DNA of 64,000 nt from Cloeon dipterum. Its lineage: Eukaryota; Arthropoda; Insecta; Ephemeroptera; Baetidae. The notes beneath the pieces are model-generated. The model saw only the letters and a program-made list of their open reading frames with translations. It ran no database searches and was not told the DNA's origin. Below, piece by piece: positions 12,567 to 23,975 of this stretch (the stretch's first letter is position 1; every line of letters begins with the position of its first letter). The position numbers and the translations under genes were made by a program. The stretch covers positions 1,540,501 through 1,604,500 of the forward strand of contig NC_088787.1 of assembly GCF_949628265.1 (NCBI RefSeq). The letters run 5' to 3'.

Positions 12567-15500
12567 ATGGTCAAAGCACAATTTGCTCTTCTTATTTTCA
12601 TCACAATTTACTTTGCTACAGGTTAGAAAATTTAATTTGTATTTGTTAAATTGTATCTCTTTCGACCGCAGATGTATGGAGCGCGACCACTCGAAGGCCG
12701 AGGGCGACCACAACCACGACGGCTGCTAAACCAATTCGAAGAATGACAACAACGACAAAGCGTCCAACTAAGAAAACGACCACTCCTCCGAACTCCGACC
12801 GTTCATATCCCTTTTGCAGGAATTACAATCAAATAAAAAAGGTAGCTTCCTAAATAATCTAAATAAAAAAATTATTCAATTTCAATCCTTCTAATAATTA
12901 GAATGTCCTGGAAACTACGGTCAGCGATGGTATGACTTTTGTACTATACTAATCGATAATTATTAAAATGTTTCTAACATAGATTTTGTTGTTGGGGATC
13001 GAGGTATTATGATCGTGTCCAACTTAATTACATGGCACGAACAGTTCAATTTTCAGACTTGCTGGTTGAGTTGCTCGACCCGAAACCGCTCCCTGAAGGA
13101 ATTTTCAGCAAAAAGGGAAACAGAATATTCTTTGAAAGCATGGAAAAAGTTGTTGTCAAGACCAAGACGCGATTTGTAGCATTTTTTAAAGTTTAAATCC
13201 TAAAAGGTCAACCACAAAGCCGCAGTTGAGGCGTGTTTGTATCGGAAAATGCAGCTTTTCGCGCTTGATACGCCAGGAGAGATAAATAATCGGTTCACTG
13301 ACAAATACTGGGTAGCGGTTGATAACATGGCTGACTCAAGTTAACAACTAAATATATTTGCCTAGACTTTTAGTTTAATTTATAATTTCTATTAAGTGGC
13401 TGACTTGAATTTCGTGTGGACGAGTGCGGTGCCGTGTTCGAAAAGCGATCCGCTGAACAAAACCACCAATTCCTGCTCCAGCGTCACGTGGTGTTCGAGC
13501 AAAATCGAAAGCCGCCTCGACTACACGCTCAATTTGGGCAAATTTTCCCCACCTTACTGCCTGATGTATAAATGGACGACCAAGCAACTCGTGCCAACGA
13601 ACTGCTCCTTCGGATCGTTCTTCATGTGCGAGGTATTAAAATAGAGGGTTGTAAATTGTAATGAATTTTATAATTGATTCTGTTTTTAAAGCTGTCTTGC
13701 TCCAAGCCAAGCTGCCCATCAGAAAAAATGTGCATCAAGGATGTAAGGTTTATTTTTGAAAAGTTTGCTTTTTTAATCTTTTTCCCAGGAATCTCTTTTT
13801 GAGGTCGTTGATGGAAAAACGTACATGAAATCAGGCAAGTTGTCAACATCTTGTTAATTGTTATACTTTTACTCAATAATGACACGATAAATTGTGAATT
13901 TTAGGAAGAGAAATTCGCGGAAAGTGGGAGAAATCAGTGTTAAACAATACACATCACTACTACTTTCTCGGAGAAAAATTGGTTAACCATAAGCAAACTC
14001 TCCCATAATTAAAAATTTTAAATTCTTAATCCCAAAAAGGTGACTTGGAGTGAAAACTGGAAGACCTGCTGCAGTCTGGGCCTCAAGCCTTTACCCTTGG
14101 ACGAACAAGTTTCCCACTTTGACCGATCCAACTCCCGTAACTAGAAAACAAGACTTGATTTATTTTTTCATCAAAACCTTCCCTCCAGCGATGCAGGGTG
14201 TGGTTTACTGGACAGCGATGACCAGGGCTGATTGTCAGTATCAATTCGAAAACTGCTTCCAAGAAAGCACGGTTTATCCTTCGCGTGTCTATGGTTTGAA
14301 AGAGGGAGGGTCTTGCGTGGCCGTTTCGGTCCGCGACAGCATCGCAAAAACCGTGACGGGCATTGGATTGGCATCGAAAACAATGTTGTGCAATTCAAAG
14401 CTGTTGATGGCCTGCGAAGGTCCGGTGCAAACTTTTGACGTCAGGGTATGTAGATTGTTTGATTACTAATTTCTTTGTTTAAAATTTGATAAAGGAAAAG
14501 ATTACCAGCTGCGATTTGCCCAAGTGTACCGGAATTCCTGATTGCGTCATGGATGTAGGAACATTTTCAAGAATAAATTTCCCAAAAGATTAAACAAATG
14601 CTTGCAGGATTCGAAATTCCTTACAAGACCTGCCAGAGTTTTGCTCGGTGAGCTCAAATTAGACATAAATATTGGTTTACCACTTTAATTTATCACCTCA
14701 AGACACTCAAACTTACGGTGTATGGGATATTGCCTGCGACATGAGTTTTCTCCCATTTAGAAATGAACTGGTATGTTATAATTATAGTAAAATTCTTCTC
14801 AATACATCTATTTAATTTTAAGGGAACTTGGGACGAGGCTTACAAGCGGTGCTGCTCCCTCGGGATGGACCTCATGTCGATTCAAAATCCGAGCAAACAA
14901 AACTGCATGTTTAAATCTCCATGTTGGGAACTTAAATTTTTCACAAAAAACGTCAGAATTAATTTTATTTCTGATTAGCTATTAAGGACGAGGATAATCT
15001 CGAAAAAATCCTGTTCAAAGGCCACATCTGGACGTCGGGGAGGGACGTTGAGGCTTGTCGCGGAAAATTGCGTTGGTGCAATGGCTACCTGAACGACTAC
15101 TTGAAAAAGGATATCGTTTGGAAGAAAGGCGTGGATCCGAAATCAGCAAACAACTCTTGCGTTTACATCGACTTTGACGTTTCCGATGTGCCCAGCCTTG
15201 GTTTGGCAGACTGCTCTGAGAAAAAACAGATCGTGTGCGAGGTATCGATATCTAAAAATATTTTGGAGGGTATTAATATTTATGTTCGTATTATAGGCTC
15301 CCTTAGGAGTGGGCTACAGGTCGCAAATGCACTTATTTTTCTGTAGAAATTCTTTTAGAGTTCGAACAAGTTGGTTAAATTTTATGTTGTCTTTGAATTT
15401 TTGGTAAAATCTCAAATATCGCAAGGTGAAGCAAATAAAATTTGGAATACTGGAGACATGAGTCAAGCTGGATATGGCTTTAAAGTAATATCGAATATTG

Positions 15501-16894
15501 ACAAAACACTTGTTGAAAAGTTTTTGGGTTGATCTAAATTTTAGAAAATGGTGCAATGTCTGGCGGAGTATCTGGGACTGGTATTTTAATTTTAAAAATA
15601 AGAGTAAAAACATTTAATTCAATTTTAAGGTGTACGACTCGACAAAAATCAACGAGCACGTCTATCTGAGCATGATGTCTCGAATGTTCTTCCCTTTGTA
15701 AAATTCGATTACAATATAGATTTATAATACATTTCAATTTGATAAATCAAAGCAATGCATCTGAGATGAACAATCAGATTCAGGATAAAATTGATTGGCT
15801 CATGTCGCAACCTACGCTCAAATCCGCAAAAAGTAAAACGAAGTTCGCAACAAAAGTGACTGATGACATCATGGACGAATTCTTTTCTGGCCACTTCCAA
15901 CTGGCCGCTGAAATGATCCGCAAACTCTACGATTGCAGGGACACCGCGAGTACAATTTCTTTTAATTTCCGAGATGGTTTTTAAAATTCTAAGTCTACGA
16001 AGAAACCAACGTAGAGACGTTCGCTTTCGACTTTCTCCAATGCCTCGTTGAGTCGAAAGGGTTGAATCGTTTTTGGAGTGATTACAATTTCGAGTTGGAA
16101 GTATATAGGAATAATTCATCAAGGTATTTCATTAATGAATCTTCGACAAATATAGGGCTTCAGCGTGATTCCAATGGTTGATGACTTCTACTCGCCATGC
16201 TCGACGTTTCAAACCATTTTACAAAACACATCATTTTGCATCCGTATGTATTCTGAATTATTACTGCCAAACCTGTTATTTAATATTATTTATTTCTGTT
16301 AGCAAACGATTTTTATGTTGGATTCAGTCAAACTGGTTTTATTTCAACCCAGCCGATTAACGTTAAAAGGGTTTTCTTAAATAGTATATTAAATCGAACT
16401 GTTGACTATAATTTCCATTGCAGTTCCGAACATCGTCGTATACCGCATGCTTGGAAAGGAACGGCGCGTTGCCTTACGCAGAAACAAAACAGATTTTTGA
16501 CTCACTCTACTCTTATTTCAGGAGTAAAAGCTTTCCCTGCCTGAAAAAATCCAATTTCTTTAAACTGAGGTTAAATTGGTTCTTAGGCCAGGCGCCGAAT
16601 CTGACGATAATCTGGGACCAAGCATATTTGAACAACAATGGCGGCTTCAATTGGTGCGCCAGTGACGTCAATTCATACGAAAACATTGACCACATCAACG
16701 TGCCCGTCGACGTGATCAAGGAGGTGTCCGGAAACCCCCTGATGCTGGTCTCGCTGCCAGGGCCGGAGCCAAATCTGCACGCCGTTCTGGCGACTGACAA
16801 GCTCAAATACGAGACGGATGTTTTTTGTCGCTTTTCCGTCAACTACTTGGCTTATTGTAAGGCAAATCCAGGCGTGCAACGCTGGGAGTACTAA
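12567..16894 (+). CDS. A3: secreted four-CTLD protein with OBP-like module
   Basis: Intact third + strand copy, ATG 12567 to TAA 16892, with the same exon order as A1. The signal peptide begins MVKAQFALLIFITIYFATG and is followed by a Thr-rich basic linker. CTLD1 includes PCSKSDPLNKTTNSCSS. CTLD2 has W-x-x-x-x-KTCCSLGLKPL and the MQGVVYWTAMTRA block. CTLD3 has GTWDEAYKRCCSLGMDL and the conserved ADCSEKKQIVCE end. The helical module includes KMVQCLAEYLGL and ETFAFDFLQCLVES. CTLD4 ends VQRWEY. Intron 9 starts with GC at about 13835 (AG|GCAAGT), as in A1. Exons 16-17 are almost identical to A1 while other exons differ more, which hints at recent duplication or gene conversion. Confidence 0.85.
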
Positions 16895-17207
16895 TAATAA
16901 TATAAACTCTAAAGAAGTGTTTTAAAGATTCATATATTGGGGACTTTCTTTGGAAACATTTTAAAATATAATTAGAATCAATTACAATTTAAGGCGAAAA
17001 TCGGAATGTTTTGTTTATGTAATTGCGAATAAAAATTTGTTTGATTTGAGAAAAATTCTAAAGGCTTTATCTTTATTAACACAGACGTCAGACTCTGATA
17101 AGCTTATCGCAGCTTGAAGATTATTTTTCATCCTTATCTGCTCTTGTAGTCTCGCCTTCAGAGCAGTGCAGCAAGAGAAATTTTTAGTTATTAATCTGCG
17201 GTGTGCC
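16895..17207 (+). promoter_or_regulatory. A3-B1 interval: A3 3'UTR and B1 upstream region
   Basis: A3 3'UTR sequence passes directly into the B1 upstream region within about 310 bases. The block AGAAAAATTCTAAAGGCTTT and the following GATA palindrome recur upstream of B2 and next to both B 5' relics on the minus strand (36180-36260 and 37770-37840). The close spacing indicates that A3 and B1 have been carried together during duplication. Confidence 0.5.
17097..17108. promoter_or_regulatory. GATA palindrome upstream of B1
   Basis: The 12-base palindrome GATAAGCTTATC lies about 100 bases before the B1 ATG. It is two back-to-back GATA cores. The same motif precedes B2 and persists in the B 5' relic at 37783-37794, with a degraded version at 36193-36204. 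GATA factors in insects act in gut, fat body and blood cells. Binding here is inferred. Confidence 0.5.
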
Positions 17208-19730
17208 ATGTCGGAGTACTTGGACAAGTGGGAAATATTTCGTGCTCTGGACGATGAATTGAAGGAGAATATTCGACTTGCCATCGTCTTTAGTGAGTAT
17301 TTAATAATATTTTGAGTTGCTTGCTTTGACTCACCACGAAACTAAATAATTATTTAAATGCGAAGGAGAGAATGCAATATTTGTAACGGAGGATGACGAG
17401 GTGCTCGCATTTGGGAAAAACCAAAATGGATGTCTCGGCACAGGCGAAACAATTCCACTGACAGAGCCAAAAAGAGTTGCAAGGCTGTGCGGAAAAAAAA
17501 TAAAAGGCAATCAATTTAAACCTTTTTGGAGCTCCGCTTTCGTAACTTTCTCTTCCTGCAAAAGCTCTTGAATATTCCGAAGATGGTTCTAGCAGAGGTT
17601 CGATCTTTGCAATATCGGCTCTTGGCTCGGTTTTTGCTTGGGGAGCCAATGGCAAGCGACAGCTGGGATTAGGCACGACGGGTGACACCATGATTCCAGC
17701 CAGAATATTGGGAGGGTATGGAAAGTTGGCCCCGAAAAGAGTTGTGCAAGTGGCTGGTACTACAACATATTCCCTGGCACTTACATCAGACGGACAGGTT
17801 TTTTCTCGGAACTCATCAATTAGAGCTACTCAACTTTAAGCATATATAATAGGTTTATGGATTTGGACAAAGGTTTAGCACAGACAGAGACTTCTGCGTA
17901 AGAAAGTTAGGTGGTCCTTGTGTTACAAGAGTGATGACCTCGATAGCTTGTAATGACAACTATCCCTTCGGAGTTCTTGATTCAGGAGAGGTAAGCCAAG
18001 TTAAAGCATGTGATTTTCTGTAAATTTTTTATTTAATGTTGTGTTAATTATAAATTCTAATAAAAATGTCGAAATTTTGTTGGTTTTAACGTTCTATATC
18101 AAATTATACTAAAAACAATGAGTTAAATAAGAAATATTTGACTATAATGATTAAATGTTTTCATTATATTATTGTAAAAATTGGTAAAAAGGAACCTGTG
18201 TAAATATACCTTTAGTGCTCTCTGAAGTATGCAATTCAAACTTAAATTTGAACTTATAATGAAATAAAAAAAAATGTGTACCTGACTACATATTATTTTT
18301 TAAAAATTGAATATTACAAATTATTGATCAACATTAAAATTTGTCATATAGCATTTAAATTATTGCTTTGATTTTTTCTCTAGGTTGCTACTTTGCTCGA
18401 GCCTCGCTACGAAAAAATAGATATGAAAGGTTTAGCAATTTCAAAGATTGTGTGTGGAAAATCACACGCGCTAGCTTTGTCTTTTGACGGAAAAGTATAT
18501 TCTGGCGGGAGAAGCAACAATGAATACGGTCAGCTGGGAAACGGAACCACCAATGTTGGACATAACCTTTATCCAATGGAATTTATATCAGAGGCAATTG
18601 GCAGGTTTGTTTCTAATTTTGTTCAATAAATTATAAAAGAATCACAACGCATGTATTCCATAGTCACCAAATGAAAGCGAGAAAATATTCCTGATTTCAG
18701 GGTGAAGGACATTGCCACGGTCAACTACGACGAGAAACAGCCTTGTGCCGCAATAACCGAAAAAAATGAAGTTTATATTTGGGGGCATTACAATGGTCTA
18801 CATTTAAATAAATTAATCAAAATCCATTACCATTTTTTTTATGATAAATTAGGTCAAAACTATTTGAGCCCTTCAAAGACGACATTTTCAACTCTGGATG
18901 AGGTTTTCGCTGGTCTAGGGATCACATGTCGATCATTGAAACCGAAGGAAAGAATACTTGAAGTAGCCCCATTGAAACCGAAAATTTCGAGCCCTTCAAA
19001 CACGCTCTATGATTGCGCGGGACGGATTATCGATGACGCAGTATATAAAGGGCTATGAATCCTTTTTAAAACTATTTAATTTTCTTAAATATACAGGAAT
19101 CGTCCGATTTCGCGTTTTTGGTTGAGGGAAAGAAAATTCACGTCCACAAATTGATTTTGATGATGCGATGCACCGTCTTCAAGACCATGTTCCAAGAGAG
19201 CAACACTGCAAGGTAAAGAAAAGAATTCCTCAACCACGCTTATCGTATAGCATTATCTTTACAGCGAGCACACAATCGAGGGGCACAGCTACGTCGCTTT
19301 TTACGCCTTCTTGAAATATTTCTACACGGATGAAATCGACTTGCCACCAGATTCCGCACTCGGTAAAAGAAATTTAAAGCAATTAATATTAATTTAATAA
19401 TTTTAAAAAGAGCTGCTTGCCTTGGCGCATTTCTACCACCTTCCCGCGCTGCAAGAGAAATGCGGAAAATTCATCAAAAGGGGCGTGACGGTGGAAAACG
19501 CAGCCGTGATTTTCGAGAAGGCGATTCAGTACGAAGCCAAGGTGAATTTGCAAATTAATTCCGAATGGATTCGATAAATTATATGTTAGGAACTTGAGGA
19601 GTACGTGTTCAAGTTCTGCGTGGATCACATGACTGATGTGATAAGCAGTGACGCCTTCAAGACTTTCAAGCCAGATACCGTATCAGAGTTTCTGAGGCGT
19701 GCGGCACAGCACGGAGCATTCAAGAATTGA
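17208..19730 (+). CDS. B1: RCC1-repeat and BTB domain protein (RCBTB-like)
   Basis: Eleven exons give 528 residues, close to vertebrate RCBTB1/2 length: 17208-17292, 17366-17506, 17565-17797, 17853-17990, 18384-18604, 18701-18795, 18853-19040, 19097-19212, 19265-19362, 19411-19541, 19590-19730. The N-terminus (WEIFRALDDELKENIRLAIVF) and the following FGKNQNGCLGTG are typical of the family. RCC1 repeats fill residues about 30-280, with signatures such as VFAWGANGKRQLGLGT and NEYGQLGNGTT. A BTB fold follows at about 368-470 (DFAFLVEGKKIHVHKLIL), then a BACK-like tail. Such proteins typically serve as cullin-3 substrate adaptors; that role is inferred here. The second intron appears to begin with GC (17507). 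Intron 4 (17991-18383) is long and AT-rich. Confidence 0.85.
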
Positions 19731-20052
19731 TAATTTTGTTGATTTTTATCTTATAAATAAGTTCTTTCTTCGCAAAATGTAAATCTTCGGTTTTTAAATA
19801 TTTATGAAAACCATTGAGTTCTAAGAAATTATTTTAGCTGAAATTTCTGGCTCTTTAATTACTATTTTTATTTTAAACCTTAAATACTGTGGCGAATGGG
19901 TTAGTTGTGATTGACGTTTTAATCTCTGCGAGTCAGAAAAAAGATTACAAAAACTGAATGTTTCATCGTGTCTCAGTGATAGTGAGTGATAACGTGATAA
20001 GAATTCGACCGTCACCGTAACGAATAGATTGAATTTTTCTGGCTGAACAGCT

Positions 20053-20066
20053 GTTGCTATGGCAAC
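20053..20066. promoter_or_regulatory. X-box (RFX site) downstream of B1
   Basis: GTTGCTATGGCAAC is a perfect inverted-repeat X-box of the kind bound by RFX factors, which in animals commonly drive ciliary genes. It is retained in the duplicate flank after B2 while neighbouring bases differ. Binding and target gene are inferred. Confidence 0.45.
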
Positions 20067-20709
20067 GACGATTGCATCGGAATTAAAATTTCCCTGTTTG
20101 AATAGTAAAATTTAATTAAAATACGTCACTTTTTTGGTCAACGTCCGTTGCGATTAATGGAAGACTCAACTAGAAGTCCGAGGGCAAGTTTTATGAAAAT
20201 TTGAAAGCCGAAAATGAAACCTAATAGAACAGAATAGATTGCTAACATTAATCGTGGCTTTGGAACCCGCAAACGCTTTATTGAAAGAAACAATTTAAAG
20301 GGAAGAACCTACGAATTGAGTCTGAATATCGCTGTCACGCGCGTATAATTTCTGTCTAAAGTCTGTCATGCTTATCTGACATGCGGTCTCGTTTGATTAT
20401 TTTATTAATGGCTGCCGCCTGACTCTGCCCTCTCCACTCCTACATCATTGAAGCCGCGACGCACAAAATTGTTATCTCTGAAAAAGCAGACGCTTCAAAG
20501 AGATTACCACGGAAAACCAGAAAGATAACAATTAAGAGCGGCTATGGATACATGTTCTGTGTCGCTTTTGCAAAAATAAAAAGCTGCGATAATTTCCTCA
20601 ATAAAGTCACTAAATTCATTAATTAAAATTGATCTTCTTATTGTTTTTGTCTGTATGCGAAAATTAGATTCGTGAGCTTAGAGTCTTCTTTACACACGTA
20701 CGCCACTCT

Positions 20710-20721
20710 GATAAGCTTATC
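20710..20721. promoter_or_regulatory. GATA palindrome upstream of B2
   Basis: GATAAGCTTATC lies about 80 bases before the B2 ATG, at the position equivalent to the B1 site. The flanks on both sides differ from B1, so retention of the whole 12-mer may reflect selection. Confidence 0.5.
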
Positions 20722-20796
20722 TCAGATGAACAATTGCGGTCAATCCTTATCAGATCAGTGCAACAGACACAAGTCTTTAGTTCAGAAGCTGTTGCA

Positions 20797-22979
20797 ATGT
20801 CGGACAGCTTGGACGAGTGGGAAATATTTCGGCCTCTGGACGATGAACTGAAGCAGAATATCCGACTTGCCATTGTTTTCGGTGAGTCAGTTTTTTGTTA
20901 AGCGAGTTTCATTCATTAATGCGCACCATTCAAGGTGAAAATGCAATATTTGTGACGAGAGAGGATGAAGTGTTTGGCTTTGGGAAGAATGAAAAGGGTT
21001 GCCTTGGCACTGGTACAACATTCCCACTTCCAGAGCCAAAAACAATAACAAGGTTGTGTGGACAACAAATAGAAGGTGAACCTGGAAGTCACATAAGATT
21101 TAAAAAACGCTTATGCCGCGCTTGCCTCTAGACCTTGTTTATTACGAAGCTGGTGAATCATGCCGAATCTTTGCAATTTCGGCGTCAGGCTCGGCTTATG
21201 CCTGGGGAGCGAATCCGCTTGGCCAGCTGGGACTTAAAACGACCGAAGACATCATGCTCCCTATCAAAATAAAGGGGGTTTTGGACCAAAAAAGAATTGT
21301 GCAAGTGGCCTGTTCTGAACTATTCACCTTAGCTCTAACATCAGAAGGAAAGGTTCCATTTTTAACTGGCTTAACCTTTTTTTATTAACTGTTTAATTTG
21401 TAACCAGGTTTACGCTTGTGGAAAGTTGGATATAGGTGGTGCATGTGGTAATTCAAATAATATCTCTCATGCCAAGCTGGAAGCTGGTGATCTCAATGAG
21501 AGATTTATCATCTCGATTGCCTGTGCTGGAAATTTTTGCCTTGCACTTCTAGATTCAGGAGAGGTAAATTGAACTACAATAACAAACGACGAAGAAAAAA
21601 AATCTTTTTTAACTTCAAGGTATTCGCATGGGAGTACAATTATCAATTTGATGCCTCGATCCAACGATCGATGATGCGCCAACATCTTCTTGAAGCTATT
21701 CGCAAGAAAAAAGCTCCACACAAAGTGGGAAGCTTGAGAGGAGTAGCAATTTCAAAAATTGTGTCCAGCAGCAACAAGATTCTAGCTTTGTCCTACGATG
21801 GGGATGTGCATTTCTGGCAAAGAACGGATTCCGACCAGCCGGGAAGCAGTTTCGAAAATGGAAACCTCATCTTTGCCACGATTTCAACAGCCATTGGCAG
21901 GTGCTTATCTCCTGTAATTTTTCAAAAGAGCAAACCCGCACGGAAACTTTTCCCAATTTTCAGAGTGAAGGATATTGCAGCCGTATATCATGACGACGTG
22001 CAGAATTTTGCTGCAATTACCGAGACAGATGACGTTTACATTTGGCAGCAATGCAATGGTTTTAGCTCAAACCTTGTCTAAGAAATTCATAAATCTTAAA
22101 ATCACTCTTGTCAAAGGTGAAACCCTTTCGAGTCCAACACTGACGTCATTTTCAACGTTGGACCAAGTTTTCGCTCAGCAGGCACGCACATTCCGACCCT
22201 TGAAATCGGAAGAAGAGAAAGTCATCCCAGGAAAAATCATTGCGAAATCTTCTCTGAACGAATGTGCTCAACAATTTATGGACGATACGGTAAGAAATGA
22301 TCACTTAAATAAATTAAAACTTCACTGCACAAATATAGGAAACGTCTGATTTCGCGTTTGTGGTTGAGGGTAAGAAGATCCACGTCCACAAATTGATTTT
22401 GATGATGCGATGCGCCGTCTTCAAGACCATGTTTCAAGGCGATTGGAAAGAGAGCAACACTAGGTAAAGATAATAAAATTCCTCAACCGCGCTTATCTTA
22501 AAGTTATCTTTAGCGAGCAAACAGTCGAAGGGCACAGCTACGTCGCTTTTTACGCCTTCATGAAATACTTCTACACGGACGAAATCGACTTGCCACCAGA
22601 TTCCGCACTCGGTATAAATAATCTTAAAACAATTAAAATTAATTTAGTATTTTTAAAAGAGCTGCTTGCTTTGGCGCATTTCTACCACCTTCCCGCGCTG
22701 CAAGAGAAATGCGGAAAATTCATCAAAAGGGGCGTGACGGTGGAAAACGCAGCTGCGATTTTCGAGAAAGCGATTCAGTACGAAGCCAAGGTGAAATAGC
22801 AAATTAATTCTGAATGGATTTCCTAAATTAATTTTTAGGAACTTGAGGAGTACGTGTTCAAGTTCTGCGTGGATCACATGACTGGCGTGATAAGCAGTGA
22901 CGGCTTCAAGACTTTGAAACCAGATACCTTATCAGAGCTTCTCAGGCGCGCGGCACAGCACGGTGCATTCAAGAATTGA
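20797..22979 (+). CDS. B2: RCC1-repeat and BTB domain protein (RCBTB-like)
   Basis: Paralog of B1 with the same eleven-exon plan, 548 residues: 20797-20881, 20935-21075, 21132-21352, 21408-21563, 21620-21900, 21964-22058, 22117-22289, 22339-22463, 22514-22611, 22660-22790, 22839-22979. It starts MSDSLDEWEIFRPLDDELKQ, then FGKNEKGCLGTG and the RCC1 segment AYAWGANPLGQLGLKT. Exon 5 is about 60 bases longer than in B1 and begins FAWEYNYQFDASIQRS; the WG...GQLG signature expected in that repeat is worn down (DVHFWQRTDSDQPG). The BTB exons are almost identical to B1, while the RCC1 exons differ strongly. The propeller therefore diverged while the BTB/BACK part stayed constrained or was gene-converted. 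Likely ubiquitin-ligase adaptor, by family. Confidence 0.85.
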
Positions 22980-23975
22980 TTATTTTGTTGCTTTGTTATC
23001 GTTTAAATAAAACCTCACAAAAAAGGCACCTTGGTTTTATTCTGCACATTTATTTTACTAGAATTCGAGGAACACCTTCTCGTCTGTAATTCATTTATTT
23101 ATTTCAATCATTAATAATTACTCCGGCGGATGATGGTGCGGTGAGTTATGATTGACGTATTAATCTATATGAGTCAGAACAAAGATAACAACGACTGAAG
23201 CTTTAAGCCTGTCGGTGATGTTGAGAGATAAGAATTCGACCGCCACGCGATAACGAGTAGATTATTGACTTTTCTGGCTGAACAACTGTTGCTATGGCAA
23301 CGATGATAGTGTCAAAATAAAAAATCCCTTTTTTGTGAAGTATTTCTGCATAATTTTGGGTATTATGGCATCAATACAAGCGCCTGACGATCTCAACGCT
23401 GCCCAAAAAATCTCGAGCGAATGTTGACAATTTGGAAAAAGTTAGTGGAGTGAGAAAAATCGCAATAATTTGCTCCTTGCCCCATCTCAGAGTGAAAAGG
23501 TCGTCAGGTTTGGTCAGGTGTTAGTGCTCGTCAAGTCGATTGATCTGAGACTTACACTGATTCACAGATGATGGATGTTAAACGCCTGCAAAAGTTCGAA
23601 ATATGCAATTTGCCTGACAGTGCTGCATGGCGCGTTGCCTACGTCAAAGCCCTAATTTTTTGCTACATTCACTTATTGTTTCGGAAGCCCTCTTATTAAT
23701 CCAACCCCCAAAAGCGGACATTAATAAATTCTCTTATTAATTCTCTTCGTGACAAAATAATCCCATATTTTAGCAATGAAAAAATATACGAATGTACGAA
23801 ATATCACGATGTTAATTATATTTTTTTATCTTTGTAAATCAACCTAGTGTTTATTAATTTATTAATAATCTACTTAGTCCATTCATTTGATTTAAGGGTG
23901 AAAATTTATTAATTGCAGAGGATAACTATTTGTATCTTCACAAATTTATACCCAATCCAAATATTATAAAATAAT
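22980..23975. other. B2-A4 intergenic region, turning point of the cluster
   Basis: Positions 22980-23310 repeat the B1 downstream flank. Positions about 23400-23670 match the left-edge sequence (about 60-370) in inverted orientation. Positions 23670-23975 are AT-rich and lead into the A4 3'UTR. Gene orientation switches here from all plus to all minus. No gene is seen. Confidence 0.45.
23288..23301. promoter_or_regulatory. X-box (RFX site) downstream of B2
   Basis: GTTGCTATGGCAAC is identical to the site at 20053-20066, inside the duplicated B 3' flank. Surrounding bases have diverged, for example in the stretch that follows. Confidence 0.45.

Larger units (their letters stand above)
19731..20796. 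other. B1-B2 intergenic region
   Basis: Positions about 19880-20070 are duplicated downstream of B2 (about 23135-23305) and include an RFX-type X-box. Positions 20100-20640 are moderately AT-rich with no recognisable gene. The last 110 bases are the B2 upstream region with a GATA palindrome. The repeat shows that the B unit was copied together with its 3' flank. Confidence 0.5.
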
